A stretch of DNA of 64,000 nt from an uncultured Acidobacteriia bacterium (GCA_903909435.1 CAIVVT010000091.1:78522-142521); one strand, 5' to 3'. Counted from the stretch's first letter, positions 1 through 9,911 are shown. Notes: generated by a model from the letters alone, not told the origin. Program-made: numbers and translations.

Positions 1-758
1 GGAGTTTTGCCCGAAATACCCAGGCCGAAATGCAGTACGGGGCTGCCCGCTGGCACGGGGATGTCGAAGGCGATGGAGGCTGGTGCGCGTGCGAACAGTG
101 TGCTGCGGTATTCGTCGAGCTTGCCGATGGTCGTCACGCCTGCCGCCGCTCCCAGCGTCTCCTTGCGAGGAACCAGCTCGATGAAGTCGAACGCCGCAGC
201 GGCAAACAGATCGTCGGTGGGCATGATCGCCAGCGGTCGAATGAACCCCGACGGCACGCTCGGTATGGCGAATTGGTAGACCATCCACTCCATGGCCGGA
301 GCGAGTTTCTGGCGCATTTCATCGGCGCCCAGCTTGACCTTGATCTCGGTGCCCCCCTCGGAGATCATGCGGATCCGGATCGCCTCGTACTTGCTCCAGT
401 CGATCGCCGGGCTGTTCGGGGCGGCGATCACGGGGGTATTGCCGTCGCCTTTAACCACCAGCAGCCCCGGCTTCTTGAAACCCATGCGGCCGCGCAACGG
501 CTGCCACGTGACTTTCTGCTCCGTGAAGCGCCAGATCACGGGCTGGGCCGCGAGTACCGATGACGGGGCGGAGGATTTCGTGGTCACGCTTGCCGGATTG
601 AAATGGTCGGTCAGGCGATACGGCGTAGATGCCTTACCGGCGGGCTCCTTCGCTGTGGGTGCGCCTGAGCGGCACGCAAGTGAGCAAAGCGCGACCACTA
701 CTGCCAATGAACTAGCTAGTGATTTTATGGAGAACTGAAACGGGTTGGACGGGAGCAC
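1..758 (-). CDS. Lipoprotein, N-terminal part (possibly a membrane-anchored sulfatase)
   Basis: The gene runs off the left edge, so only about 250 N-terminal residues are visible. Reading right to left from a GTG at 758, the product begins MLPSNPFQFSIKSLASS and then has a hydrophobic stretch ending SLAC, which fits a lipoprotein signal. The visible part continues as a beta-rich domain with motifs such as FIRPLAIMPTDD and FDFIELVPR, then IAFDIPVPAGSPVLHFGLG. In many large bacterial sulfatase lipoproteins a similar N-terminal domain precedes the alkaline-phosphatase-like catalytic domain. That resemblance is from memory and the catalytic part is outside the window, so the function is a guess. 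No in-frame ATG exists near the leader, so the GTG start is the best choice. Confidence 0.6.
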   Translation of the reverse strand, partial: MLPSNPFQFSIKSLASSLAVVVALCSLACRSGAPTAKEPAGKASTPYRLTDHFNPASVTTKSSAPSSVLAAQPVIWRFTEQKVTWQPLRGRMGFKKPGLLVVKGDGNTPVIAAPNSPAIDWSKYEAIRIRMISEGGTEIKVKLGADEMRQKLAPAMEWMVYQFAIPSVPSGFIRPLAIMPTDDLFAAAAFDFIELVPRKETLGAAAGVTTIGKLDEYRSTLFARAPASIAFDIPVPAGSPVLHFGLGISGKT

Positions 759-785
759 TGTGGAACCGATGGTAACAAAGACCGT

Positions 786-811
786 CGGCCCGGCTCGCTT
801 GAGCCGGGCCG
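786..811 (-). terminator. Perfect 11-bp hairpin after the TonB receptor
   Basis: An 11-bp perfect stem (786-796 with 801-811) closes a GCTT tetraloop 14 nt past the receptor stop codon. On the minus strand it is followed by a moderately T-rich GGTCTTTGTT. It probably ends transcription of the receptor gene and shields the lipoprotein gene downstream of it. Confidence 0.65.
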
Positions 812-824
812 CCGAAATGGAAGG

Positions 825-3800
825 TCAGAACTCGAACTTCGCGGAAAGCTGGATGATCCTGGCAGCGTTGGACTGCACGCCAAGATTGATCAGACCCGTG
901 GTCGTGTTCGGGTTGTTGTTGTTGGGATGGTTAAACGCGTTGAAGAAGTCGCCCGTCAGACGGAGCTTGTACCTCTCCCTGTACGCGAAGGTCTTGTAGA
1001 TGGAGAGGTCTTCGTTCCATCCGCCCGGCCCCTGGTAGAAGTTGCGGGCGTTCCAGTTGATCATCCCGGAGTTTACGTTGGTATTCACGACGGTCCCATT
1101 CGCCAGAGTCTGTGGGATCAGATTGTTGTTGTTCCCAACCCTCGTGAGGACCCGCTGGGAGAAGTTCACCGGCACCAGTGCCTGCACTGCGGCTGCATTG
1201 GAACCCTGTGCTTGCGAAGAGTCGAAGTAGCCCTTGAAGTACACCTCCTGCTGTTGGCCGAAGATGTTGGTGATGACGCGCTGATCCTTGCTGAGTGTCG
1301 GATCGCCGAAGAGGTAGTAGCCGGAGTTTACACCCATCCAGGTGCCGCTGTGCCATTCACCGATGAACCCTATCGACCAGCCGCCGATTATCTGGTTCAA
1401 CACGCTGTTTGCGCTGTTGGCGAACTTCTTGCCTTTGCCGACCGGCAATTCGTAGACGCCGTTCCAGCGAATGTGCTGCGGCGGAACGTCGCCGGAATTG
1501 GTATAACCGAGCGCCAGGCGCTGCGTGTCGGTCAGGCTGGGATTGCCCAGGATTTCACCATTTTGCGGAACCAGGAACGAATAGCCGGATCCGTTCGCGG
1601 CGATGCTGCCGTCCCCGGAACTGCTTCCGCCTGCATCCGTCGTACTCATAGCGTGCGCCCAGGTGTAGAAACCCTGGAACGTCAGGCCATTCGAGTAGCG
1701 GTGGTCGAACTCGAACTGGACGGATTGAGTGTTGGAATAGCCGTTGTGACGGACCGCCTGGCCGCTCCAATTCGGATTGAAGCGCCGTGTATCCGCGTTG
1801 GAACTGCCGATCAGCCCCGTGCTCGCCCGGTAGTTGAACAACGAGATCGGGTCGTTGTAGGCCCAACGCTGCTCCAGGCCGCTGCCATGGTTGCCAATGT
1901 AGCTGGCCCGCACGGACGAGTTCTTTCCGACCGAACGCTCGATGACGACGGTGTACTGCTGCATCCTGTCGTCGCCCCAGTTCCGGAAGTCGAACGGGGT
2001 GAACAGCCGCGCTCCCGTTGGGGCGCTGGAAGCCGTCACCGTCGCTTTGCCAACGAAATCGGTCGCCGCCGGAGCGCTGGACATGGCGTACACGTAATTC
2101 GTGTTCATCTTCGTTGCCACATTGTTCTCGAAGGCCAGGTTCAAGGGCGGGTTGGTGCGCGAACTCTGCAGAATCTGAGATAGCGGCATCGTCCAGTAGT
2201 ACATGCCATATGACGCGCGTAATACGAACTTATCGCTGAGCCGGTAGGCAGCGCCTAGCCGGGGCCCGAAGTTACTGTTTACGCTGGGGGTTAGTCCGCC
2301 CGGGATGCCGGCCTTATTGGCCGTGGTCCACGTGGTGCCGCGGGCGGCCCATGCGCCCAGCACCGCCGGCGGGATTCCAGGGATCGACTCCATGGTGGTG
2401 TCGTACGGCGTGACCACCTGCATGTTCGTCGCGGTTATGCTGTTCAGGTCCAGGTTGACCAGCCGGTCGTATTTCTCCTTGTACGGCGTCCACTTGTCCC
2501 AGCGCAGCCCGTAATTCAGCGTCAAGCGGCTGTTTACTTTCCAGCTGTCCTGGAAGTACAGGCCGAACTCCTTCTGCTGGAAGTAGAAGTAGCCGCGATT
2601 GTATTGGTTGCTCAGGTAGGTGGGGAGTCCGAGTTCCAAACTCGCGAATCCGCTGCCGGTGAACGGGACGGCCGACTGGCTGGTGGGATCGTACAACTGA
2701 GTCCAATCGCCGTAGAAACTGTGGCTTCCCTGCGCCTGCTGCATCTCGCGGACGTTGTTCTGCTCGGTGCGGCCGCGGAAGCCGAACTGCATCGTGTGCT
2801 TGCCCTTGATCCAGGTGACGTTGTCTTCCAACTGGAACTGGGTCATGTTCTGATCTTTGAAGTTGTCGGCGTCCCAGCCGCCGTAATACATGAACTGCGA
2901 GTCACTGGTATAGATGCTCGGCCAGCCCTTCGCGCCGAAGGGATTCGGCAAGCCGAGTTTGTCTGCCCAGTCGGTACCGTCCGAGAGCCCGCCCTGGTGG
3001 TTCGGCGAGCGGTTGACGGAGGCGGTGAATTCATTCAGGAAGGTCGGTTTGAAAACATGGACTTCCCGGATCACGCCCGATGTGAGTCCAGCCTTCGTCA
3101 AACGGGTGCCGTAGCAGTTGGAGCAGCCGAGCGGCGGGAAGCCGTACCGGCCGCCGGCCTGCACGATGTTCTGATTCGAGTGCGTATACCGGACCGAGAG
3201 ATTGTCTTTCTCCGAAAACACCTCGTCATACTTCATCGTCTGGGTATTGGTGTCCTGCGTGCTCGGATAGTAGACCTTGTAGTTGGGGGTCAGATACGGG
3301 TTCACCGAAGTGTCGGTCGGGTGCGGCGTAATGCTGCGCATCACTCCGGTGATGGGCGCGATGCGGCTGCCCTGAATCTTGTTGCCCACAAAGGGGGTAC
3401 GGGTGCCGTCAGCCGCGGTCGATAGCGGGTCGTAAATTGTATATTGAGCGCCGCTCGTGTCCGTGAAGCCGCTAAAGTCGCCATTCCACAGCGCGTCGCC
3501 AGGCACTTGTGTCTGGGAGTAGACCTGCTGCCGCAGCTTCATTGCCTCATAGGAATACAACCAGAAGATCTTGTTCTTGATGACGGGACCACTCGCCGTG
3601 CCGCCATACTCGTTGCGGATGTACTTGGGCGGGGTGGTGAAGCTGTCCTGACGCGCCCTCGCTACCAGTCCGCCGTAGTTGTTGCGGAACGTCTCGAATG
3701 CGTTGCCGTGCCACTGGTTGGTGCCGCTCTTGGTGACCATCGAAACCGTGGAAGGCCGCGAGAACGCCGCGTCCGATCCGGCCGTCTCAAAGCGGAATTC

Positions 3801-4439
3801 CTGGATGATGTCGAGGCCCGGCTGCACGCGTGAAATGCCGCCTCCGAACCGGTCGACCAGCGAGATGCCGTCGAGCGACATGTCCGTGGAGCCCACCTTC
3901 ATGCCGTTCGTGTGCGGAGCGCCTCCGCCTTCCACGCCGGCCGTCAGGTTGAACAGGTTCGTGACCTGCCGTCCATTCAGCGGAAGATCGTGGATTCTCG
4001 TCGCGTCCTTGACGTCGGCCAGGGAACCCTTTTCCGTCTCGATGATCGGCGCCGCGTCGTGGACTTCAACCGTGTTCGCGACGCTGCCGACTTCCATCGC
4101 CACATCCACGACCGCGGATTGCCCAACCTCCAGCAACAGCGAACCCGTCCACTTCTTGAAGTTCGCGAGCTCAACCGTGACCGTGTAGGAACCCTGACGG
4201 ACGGAACCAAAATAAAACGCGCCAACCTCGGTCGATTTAACGCTCTGCGCGACTCCGGTCGCCGTGTTCAGGAGTGTGACTTTTGCGCCCGGTATGATCG
4301 CGTGGCTCTGGTCGGTGACGGTGCCATGGACGGCACCGAGACCCGATTGTGCCGCCAGCGGCAGCGCACAGGCGAGCGCGATCAGGACAACGAGGCACTT
4401 TCTAACTAACTGAGAGAAAGCAGGCTGGAATCTGGGCAT
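825..4439 (-). CDS. TonB-dependent receptor with carboxypeptidase-regulatory-like domain
   Basis: An outer-membrane beta-barrel transporter of about 1204 residues, in the size range usual for acidobacterial Oar/SusC-like receptors. A signal peptide ends around LPLAAQSGLG. It is followed by a carboxypeptidase-regulatory-like (Cna-B fold) domain at about residues 30-115 (GAVHGTVTDQSHAIIPGAKV), a plug with LPLNGRQVTNLFNLTAGV, and a long barrel rich in Tyr, Trp and Asn. The protein ends in the aromatic residue F (SAKFEF), as barrels recognised by the BAM machinery do. The ATG at 4439 has GGAGG about ten bases upstream; a GTG directly before it is less likely. It is divergently placed to a ROK repressor, so the imported ligand may be a sugar oligomer sensed by that repressor. 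The substrate cannot be read from sequence. Confidence 0.93.
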   Translation of the reverse strand: MPRFQPAFSQLVRKCLVVLIALACALPLAAQSGLGAVHGTVTDQSHAIIPGAKVTLLNTATGVAQSVKSTEVGAFYFGSVRQGSYTVTVELANFKKWTGSLLLEVGQSAVVDVAMEVGSVANTVEVHDAAPIIETEKGSLADVKDATRIHDLPLNGRQVTNLFNLTAGVEGGGAPHTNGMKVGSTDMSLDGISLVDRFGGGISRVQPGLDIIQEFRFETAGSDAAFSRPSTVSMVTKSGTNQWHGNAFETFRNNYGGLVARARQDSFTTPPKYIRNEYGGTASGPVIKNKIFWLYSYEAMKLRQQVYSQTQVPGDALWNGDFSGFTDTSGAQYTIYDPLSTAADGTRTPFVGNKIQGSRIAPITGVMRSITPHPTDTSVNPYLTPNYKVYYPSTQDTNTQTMKYDEVFSEKDNLSVRYTHSNQNIVQAGGRYGFPPLGCSNCYGTRLTKAGLTSGVIREVHVFKPTFLNEFTASVNRSPNHQGGLSDGTDWADKLGLPNPFGAKGWPSIYTSDSQFMYYGGWDADNFKDQNMTQFQLEDNVTWIKGKHTMQFGFRGRTEQNNVREMQQAQGSHSFYGDWTQLYDPTSQSAVPFTGSGFASLELGLPTYLSNQYNRGYFYFQQKEFGLYFQDSWKVNSRLTLNYGLRWDKWTPYKEKYDRLVNLDLNSITATNMQVVTPYDTTMESIPGIPPAVLGAWAARGTTWTTANKAGIPGGLTPSVNSNFGPRLGAAYRLSDKFVLRASYGMYYWTMPLSQILQSSRTNPPLNLAFENNVATKMNTNYVYAMSSAPAATDFVGKATVTASSAPTGARLFTPFDFRNWGDDRMQQYTVVIERSVGKNSSVRASYIGNHGSGLEQRWAYNDPISLFNYRASTGLIGSSNADTRRFNPNWSGQAVRHNGYSNTQSVQFEFDHRYSNGLTFQGFYTWAHAMSTTDAGGSSSGDGSIAANGSGYSFLVPQNGEILGNPSLTDTQRLALGYTNSGDVPPQHIRWNGVYELPVGKGKKFANSANSVLNQIIGGWSIGFIGEWHSGTWMGVNSGYYLFGDPTLSKDQRVITNIFGQQQEVYFKGYFDSSQAQGSNAAAVQALVPVNFSQRVLTRVGNNNNLIPQTLANGTVVNTNVNSGMINWNARNFYQGPGGWNEDLSIYKTFAYRERYKLRLTGDFFNAFNHPNNNNPNTTTGLINLGVQSNAARIIQLSAKFEF

Positions 4440-4638
4440 CACGACCGTAAAACCTCCGGACCCTGCGGATCGAGGAAGCCGGCCAGGACTTTATAACAAC
4501 CTGAAAGGAATCGTGACAGACCACACAATCCCCAAGTCCACTGCGACTACCCCGTGAAATGGATTATTCGGTCTTTTTGGTGTGAAGTCAAGCCGTTTTC
4601 TGTTGAAGATGCACCACAAACGTCCTAAGCTGGGATTT

Positions 4639-4661
4639 CTTTCTTGTAGGTTGTAAGAAAG
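4639..4661. promoter_or_regulatory. Possible ROK operator, inverted repeat CTTTCTT-N9-AAGAAAG
   Basis: A 7-bp perfect inverted repeat with a 9-base spacer ends 7 bases before the ATG of the ROK regulator and overlaps its ribosome-binding region. A repressor bound here would block its own gene and perhaps the divergent TonB receptor. AAGAAAG may also be the A-rich ribosome-binding site. The operator role is inference. Confidence 0.35.
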
Positions 4662-4668
4662 TCCGGCA

Positions 4669-5880
4669 ATGGAACGTGTCCCTCACTCGCGCCGTGTGCT
4701 GCGCGTTGGCCAGGTCCGGGCTGCCAACCGAGCCGCGGTGCTGCGGCTGTTGCGGCGTCACCGCCAGCTTTCCCGTGCTGAACTCGCCCGCCGCACCAGC
4801 CTCTCCGAAGCCTCGGTCTCCCGCATCATCGCCGAACTCATGGAGCAGGGACTGCTGGTGGACCTGGGCAGCGGCCCCGGCACCGGCGGCCGCCCCGGCG
4901 CCCGGCTGGAACTGAACGAGGAGCGTTTTCACGCCATCGGCGTCGACATTCAGAACTGGGAAACTCAAGTCGCCCTCGGCACGGTCAGCGGGCGCATTCT
5001 CCGCACGGAGCGGTTCAAAACACCGCAAAGTCCCCCGGAAACGATGGATCGGATCGCCGCCGCCGTGGCGGTGCTCACGGCGGGTCTCAGCGAGCCTCCC
5101 GTAGGGATCGGCGTCAGTACGCGCGGACTGGTGGACAGCCGGCGCGGCGTCGCCGAACTCGGCAGCAATCCGATTTGGGTTCACATCGAAATCGGCGACT
5201 ATCTGGCCCGTCTCACCGGCTTGCCAGTCTTCGTGGAGAACAACGTGCGCGCCGCCGCCGTGGCGGAGTACGCCCATGGCAACACCGATGTCCAGGGCGC
5301 GCATTGCCTGCTGTTCCTGCTGGTCGGCGAAGGCGTGGGCATGGCGATAGTCCTGGACGGCAAGGTGCACCGCGGCCCGCACATGGCAGCCGGTGAAATC
5401 GGCCAGATGGTCATTGCGGACCAGAACGGGCCGGAGCGGCACAACCGTTCGGGCTGCCTGGAGGTGCTTGCTTCCGATCTGGCCACCTGCGATCGCTACA
5501 ACAGCCTGGCTGGCGCCAAGCCGCGTCCACCCAACGTGACCAATTGCGCGCAGCAGATGCGGCAAATCTGCCAGTTCGCCATGGAGGGCGATGCCGCCGC
5601 GCGCGCCGCGGTGACCACTACCGCGCGCTACCTTGGCGTCGGGATTGCCAATGCGGTGTGGGCGCTCGACGCCGACGCCGTGGTGATCGACGGACCGGTT
5701 ACGGAGGCCTGGCCCCTGGTTTCCGCAGCCATCCGCGACCAGTTCCCGGAAGGGCCGCTGTTCCTGAATTTCCGAAATCTGGTGCTGCGTCCGTCCTCAC
5801 TCGCGGGAGAGGCGGCGGTGATCGGCGCGATCACGCTCCCCTTTGCCCCGATTTTCTCCTACGACGGGAGCTTCACTTAG
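4669..5880 (+). CDS. ROK family transcriptional regulator
   Basis: A 403-residue NagC/XylR-type repressor. The N-terminal winged helix-turn-helix lies at about residues 15-70 (RAELARRTSLSEASVSRIIAELMEQG). The ROK sugar-binding domain follows, with the glycine-rich run LVGEGVGMAIVLDG and the AGEIGQ motif at about residues 220-250. The kinase-type NDANAAA motif is replaced by ENNVRAAA, so the usual catalytic Asp is missing. The CxCGxxGC zinc motif is reduced to a single Cys in RSGCLE. Both changes indicate a pure sugar-sensing regulator without kinase activity. It is divergent from the TonB receptor at 825-4439, which is its most likely target. The sugar ligand is unknown. Confidence 0.9.
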   Translation: MERVPHSRRVLRVGQVRAANRAAVLRLLRRHRQLSRAELARRTSLSEASVSRIIAELMEQGLLVDLGSGPGTGGRPGARLELNEERFHAIGVDIQNWETQVALGTVSGRILRTERFKTPQSPPETMDRIAAAVAVLTAGLSEPPVGIGVSTRGLVDSRRGVAELGSNPIWVHIEIGDYLARLTGLPVFVENNVRAAAVAEYAHGNTDVQGAHCLLFLLVGEGVGMAIVLDGKVHRGPHMAAGEIGQMVIADQNGPERHNRSGCLEVLASDLATCDRYNSLAGAKPRPPNVTNCAQQMRQICQFAMEGDAAARAAVTTTARYLGVGIANAVWALDADAVVIDGPVTEAWPLVSAAIRDQFPEGPLFLNFRNLVLRPSSLAGEAAVIGAITLPFAPIFSYDGSFT

Positions 5881-5948
5881 CGCCCCGGCGCTCTGCGGTC
5901 GAGGCCGCCGCGGGGAGCCGCATGGTAGGATGACCGCGAAGCCCGGCC

Positions 5949-8615
5949 ATGCGCGGTACCCTTAGCTTTCTGTTCGCCGCCACGGTGTTGCTGGCCTCGT
6001 CCGCCTCGTTTCCCGGCGCGGAGCAGAGCCAGCCGCCACCGCAGCCGCTGATCGATTGCACCGACGAACAATTGCTGCAGCGTCTCCCCAGCCTGCGGGG
6101 CGTGCGGTTTGATCGCAGTCCGCAGCTGCTCAAATCGACGCTGGACTCGATGGGACAGGCTCTGGATACATCCATGAGCAGTTTCGTGGACGTGTTCGCG
6201 CAAGAAGAAATCTCCTTGCTGCGGTTGGAACACGACGGCACGGATGCGGATGCCCGGCACGAAGAGTTCCGTCACGTAATCCACTTACCTACGGGCCAGG
6301 CCACCGGTTCAGAGCTGCGGAGGCTGCACGAAACCAGGCTCGCTGCGAACGAGAACAAGATCGCGCCGCCCGGCGGAACCGGCTATTTCGTGCTGCGCCG
6401 TTTCATGAATCTGCTCGAGTTTCTGCTGCCCGAAAACAGGGGGGCGAGCAAGTTCCGCGCGGTTGGCAGGCAGGGCAGCAGCGCGGCGGAGCTCGTCGTG
6501 CTGGTCTACGCCAATCTCCCCGGCAGCGCGCTCGACAGCGGCCTGGTAGCGAAGGAGGGTGGCACGCCGGAGCCGATGCAGGGCGTGGTCTGGGTAGATG
6601 CGAAGACCGGCTGGCCGGCGAAGGTCATCGTGGAACCCCTCGGCAGCCTGATCGAGGCGGGCTTGGGCGAATTGAGGATCGAACTGGTCACGGCGCCGGT
6701 TAGCTTCGCCACCATCGACGCGACGTTGCTGCTGCCCGTACTGGTGACCACGCACGTCCGCAAGTCAACGGTCTTTTCCCAGGCGGCGCACCGTCTGACC
6801 GGGTACAGGCTGTACGGTGTCGATGCCGGCGGCGACCCGGAATCCGAGCGGCGCAACGCGGGCGTCGTGGCGGCCCAGCCTGCGAGCCGCGACGCTTACG
6901 AACTGTTGGCGCAGGGGGTGAGCCTGCGCTTGGAAAGGAAGGACGCGGCCGCGGTGGCTCCGCTGAGTGAGGCGGTGCGGCTCGACCCGGGATTGCCAGC
7001 CGCGCGGCTGCATCTGGGGCTGGCTCTGGATGCGACGGGCGATTCCGTCGGCGCCGAAACACAACTGCGCGAGGCCGTGAAGCTACCCGGTGGGACGGCT
7101 TCCCCGCACTATGCGCTGGGGGTCGTGCTGTATCATCGCGGCCTGGCGGCAGAAGCTGCGGTCGAATTCCGGGAGGCGGTCCGGCTGTCCCCGCAAGACC
7201 CCCAGGGTCATGGAAACCTGGCCATGGCGCTGGGGAAACTAGGCGACGCAAAAGGGGCACTGGATGAGCTTCGCACGGCTCTGCGACTGGATCCCGGGAA
7301 TGCCGTTCTGAAGGGCAAACTCGAGCAACTGACCAAGGCGTCGGTGGAGGCCTCTCAGCGCGGGGGCGAGGAGGTGGCGACGATCCGCGTGGACGTCCGG
7401 CAGGTGGTGGTTCCCGTGATGGTCCTGGACATGGAAGGCCACCACGTGCGCGGGCTGAAGCAAGCCGATTTTCGCGTGCTGGAGGACGGCGCGGAGCAGA
7501 CGATCACCGCGTTTCAAGTCGAGAGTTCGGGCGATGCCGCGGCCGAGGTGGAGTCCAAGCCGGGCGCGCCGATTCCAGCGGATCATCCCGAGGCTGCACT
7601 GGCGAACCCGGGCTTCCCTGCCGTCCGGCACACTTACCTGATCTGCATCGACACGGTGCACGCGCAGTTTGGCAATCTGCACGCGGTGCGCGAGGCGCTG
7701 CAGAAGTTCTTCCAATCACAGCGCGCCGGGGACTCCCAGTACGCGGTGATGGCTATCGGGCAGTCGATGAGCGTGGTGCGGAACCTGACGCAGAACCCCG
7801 CGGAGGTGATCTCATCGCTCGATGACAAGAACTTCTCGAGAATGGCCCTGGGCAGCCAGACCTCCAGTTGGGAGAGCACGCTCAGACGCTATATGAACGA
7901 GCTGAACGAGGTCCGCGCGCAGGTCGATTCTCCCGTCCCAATCGAACGCGACATGGGACTCATCCGGATGCGCGGCCTGCCGGTTGAAGCCGAAGCTCTG
8001 GCCTCAGAGGACCGCATGCGCAGCGTGACGTTGCTAGGGCAATTGCGGTCTTTGGTAACGCAGTTATCCAAGGGCAACGAGCACCGCACGGTGCTGCTGT
8101 TTTCGGACGGATTTCAAATCTCGGCCGGGCGGGAAATCTGGGAACTGCTGCTGGTGTACTTCCCAGAACTGAGCCGGTACGCGCTACGAACCCAGGACCG
8201 CCTGTCTTCGGAGTTCGACGGCGTGGTCAAGGTGGCCGCGCGGCACAACGTCATCATCAACACAATCGACTCGCGCGGCCTGTACACGCCTTCGTTCTTC
8301 GACGCCTCGATGGGCAGCGTCGGCGCGAACGTCGCGCCCCGCGTGATGAGCGTCATGTCGAGCCTGCAGTCCGAAGCGGGGGCGGCCTTGATGGAAATCG
8401 CGGCCGCGACCGGCGGAAGCGCCTACTTCAACAGCAACGACATCCTGGAGGGCATCCAGAAAGCGGTCGCGGAAGGGCGCGAGTATTACACCCTGGCGTA
8501 CGTTCCCAGGAACTCCGCGATGGACGGCAAGTACCGCGCCATCGGAGTCGAGGTAAAGGGCCGCAAGCTGACCGTCAAGGCCAAGCGCGGATACTGGGCG
8601 GCCGAAAGCAAATAG
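5949..8615 (+). CDS. Secreted TPR and VWFA-domain protein of the acidobacterial type
   Basis: An 888-residue exported protein with a signal peptide (first ~25 residues, LSFLFAATVLLASSASFPGA). Residues 30-300 form an N-terminal domain I do not recognise. TPR repeats follow at about 315-460 (AVRLDPGLPAARLHLGLAL, AVRLSPQDPQGHGNLAMAL). Next comes a region starting VRVDVRQVVVPVMVLDMEGH with GLKQADFRVLEDG, the hallmark of the VWFA-related acidobacterial domain (TIGR03436-like), with a von Willebrand A fold to the end. The VWA metal site is partly visible in ICIDTVHAQ and LFSDG. Such proteins are abundant in Acidobacteria, are extracytoplasmic and are thought to mediate protein interactions; their function is not established. 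The gene runs tail to tail with the beta-helix gene, 6 bases apart. Confidence 0.88.
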   Translation: MRGTLSFLFAATVLLASSASFPGAEQSQPPPQPLIDCTDEQLLQRLPSLRGVRFDRSPQLLKSTLDSMGQALDTSMSSFVDVFAQEEISLLRLEHDGTDADARHEEFRHVIHLPTGQATGSELRRLHETRLAANENKIAPPGGTGYFVLRRFMNLLEFLLPENRGASKFRAVGRQGSSAAELVVLVYANLPGSALDSGLVAKEGGTPEPMQGVVWVDAKTGWPAKVIVEPLGSLIEAGLGELRIELVTAPVSFATIDATLLLPVLVTTHVRKSTVFSQAAHRLTGYRLYGVDAGGDPESERRNAGVVAAQPASRDAYELLAQGVSLRLERKDAAAVAPLSEAVRLDPGLPAARLHLGLALDATGDSVGAETQLREAVKLPGGTASPHYALGVVLYHRGLAAEAAVEFREAVRLSPQDPQGHGNLAMALGKLGDAKGALDELRTALRLDPGNAVLKGKLEQLTKASVEASQRGGEEVATIRVDVRQVVVPVMVLDMEGHHVRGLKQADFRVLEDGAEQTITAFQVESSGDAAAEVESKPGAPIPADHPEAALANPGFPAVRHTYLICIDTVHAQFGNLHAVREALQKFFQSQRAGDSQYAVMAIGQSMSVVRNLTQNPAEVISSLDDKNFSRMALGSQTSSWESTLRRYMNELNEVRAQVDSPVPIERDMGLIRMRGLPVEAEALASEDRMRSVTLLGQLRSLVTQLSKGNEHRTVLLFSDGFQISAGREIWELLLVYFPELSRYALRTQDRLSSEFDGVVKVAARHNVIINTIDSRGLYTPSFFDASMGSVGANVAPRVMSVMSSLQSEAGAALMEIAAATGGSAYFNSNDILEGIQKAVAEGREYYTLAYVPRNSAMDGKYRAIGVEVKGRKLTVKAKRGYWAAESK

Positions 8616-8630
8616 CGCGGTTTAACGCGC
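8615..8630. terminator. Short hairpin shared by two converging genes
   Basis: GCGCG, a GTTTAA loop and CGCGC cover both stop codons of the converging genes. The stem is only 5 bp and has no T tract, so its role as a bidirectional terminator is tentative. Confidence 0.3.
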
Positions 8631-9911
8631 CGGCACAGCGGCTTCGCGATAGTCGGCCTCGTGCCCGTGGGTCTCGTTGTCCTTCAGGGTGACGTTGCCG
8701 GCACCGGCCAGTTTGTAGACCCCAAAGCGCTGCGTTTTGTCCTTGTCGCGCGTCTCGGCGATCTTGTTGCCCTCGATCACGATGTCGCCCACGTGCGGGG
8801 CGATGTAGAAGCCGTAGCCTTCCTTGGCGTCGCCGTTGTCGAGGATGCGGTTGGAGCGGAAGGTGTTGCGGTGGCCGCTGTTCGCAAAGGTCTCGTTGCG
8901 GAACAGCACGCCCGTGAATCCGTTGTGCGTCACGGTGTTGTCCTCAAACTCGTTGTCGGTGTCCTTGTGCCCGATGGAGATGCCGTACTTGCCGTTGGAT
9001 TCGATGGTGTTGTGCGCGATCCTGCCGTGGCGCACGCGCCAGCACAGGAACAAACCCACCTGCCCGTTGTCGTGCAGACGGCAGTTCTCGATGGTGGGCC
9101 GCTCGCTACCCGTGCCCGGGTGGACGCCGTAACCCGTGTGGCCGTAGGACTCGCAGTTGAGCACCTTCACGTTGGACGTGATCTGGAACGAGATGCCGTC
9201 GCCGTTGTAGTCGTGGGCTACGCAATTGCGTACCGTGATGTCCTTCACCCGGTACAGATAAATGGCGCCGCCCCGGCATCCGTCGAGGTAGGTGTTCTGC
9301 GCCTTGTTTCCGTCCACGGTGAGATCTTCGAGCACCACGTCGTGACCTTCAATCACGCACAGGATCGGGAAGTTGTTGTTCACGCGGGCGTGCTGCAATT
9401 CGTGGTCGTAATCGCGCGCGGTCATGGGGGTGACGCGCAGCAGATTGCCCTCGACCCCGGTCACGCTGGCGATGCTGATGTCCCAGCCGCTGGCGAGCTT
9501 GTCGTCCTTGATGGCGATGCCCATGCCGGGCTTGAACTTCTCCGGCTCCACGACGCGCAGGCCGGTCTCGCCGTAGTCGCCGTCGTCGGCAAGCGCGCTT
9601 TCAACTCCGGCGCTCTTGCGTAGAATCGTCTTGCCGGCAATGCCGCGAACGGTGATGCCGGAGGGGATCAGGAGGCTGTCGTTCATCGTGTAAACGCCTT
9701 CGCCGATCAGTAGCGTGTCACCTGGGCGCAGCAGATTGGCCGCCTTCTGCAGCGCGACGTTGTCGCTGCCGAGGACATCGGCGGCACCGCTTTGGGCTGC
9801 GCGAATCGTGCGCGGTGCTTTGTCGGATGTGCAACTCGCGCCGGAGAGCAGCAGCGCCAGCAGGGTCGTAGTGGAGAGAAGGGATAAGCGGGTTGGGGTG
9901 TTGGGGAGCAT
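8622..9911 (-). CDS. Right-handed parallel beta-helix lipoprotein (pectate-lyase-like fold)
   Basis: The chosen ATG at 9911 has AGGA about nine bases upstream and gives MLPNTPTRLSLLSTTTLLALLLSGASC, a lipoprotein signal with a lipobox Cys. An 18-residue longer form from 9965 is possible but would bury the signal. The mature part has the entry motif of secreted parallel beta-helices (LQKAANLLRPGDTLLIGEGVYTMNDSLLIPSGITVRG). It then has repeated coil motifs with GDGISF, NGKYGISIG and NGFTGVLFRNE, typical of NosD/PbH1 repeats. It is likely an extracytoplasmic polysaccharide-binding protein or lyase. Catalytic residues cannot be assigned from the repeats alone. Confidence 0.83.
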   Translation of the reverse strand: MLPNTPTRLSLLSTTTLLALLLSGASCTSDKAPRTIRAAQSGAADVLGSDNVALQKAANLLRPGDTLLIGEGVYTMNDSLLIPSGITVRGIAGKTILRKSAGVESALADDGDYGETGLRVVEPEKFKPGMGIAIKDDKLASGWDISIASVTGVEGNLLRVTPMTARDYDHELQHARVNNNFPILCVIEGHDVVLEDLTVDGNKAQNTYLDGCRGGAIYLYRVKDITVRNCVAHDYNGDGISFQITSNVKVLNCESYGHTGYGVHPGTGSERPTIENCRLHDNGQVGLFLCWRVRHGRIAHNTIESNGKYGISIGHKDTDNEFEDNTVTHNGFTGVLFRNETFANSGHRNTFRSNRILDNGDAKEGYGFYIAPHVGDIVIEGNKIAETRDKDKTQRFGVYKLAGAGNVTLKDNETHGHEADYREAAVPAR

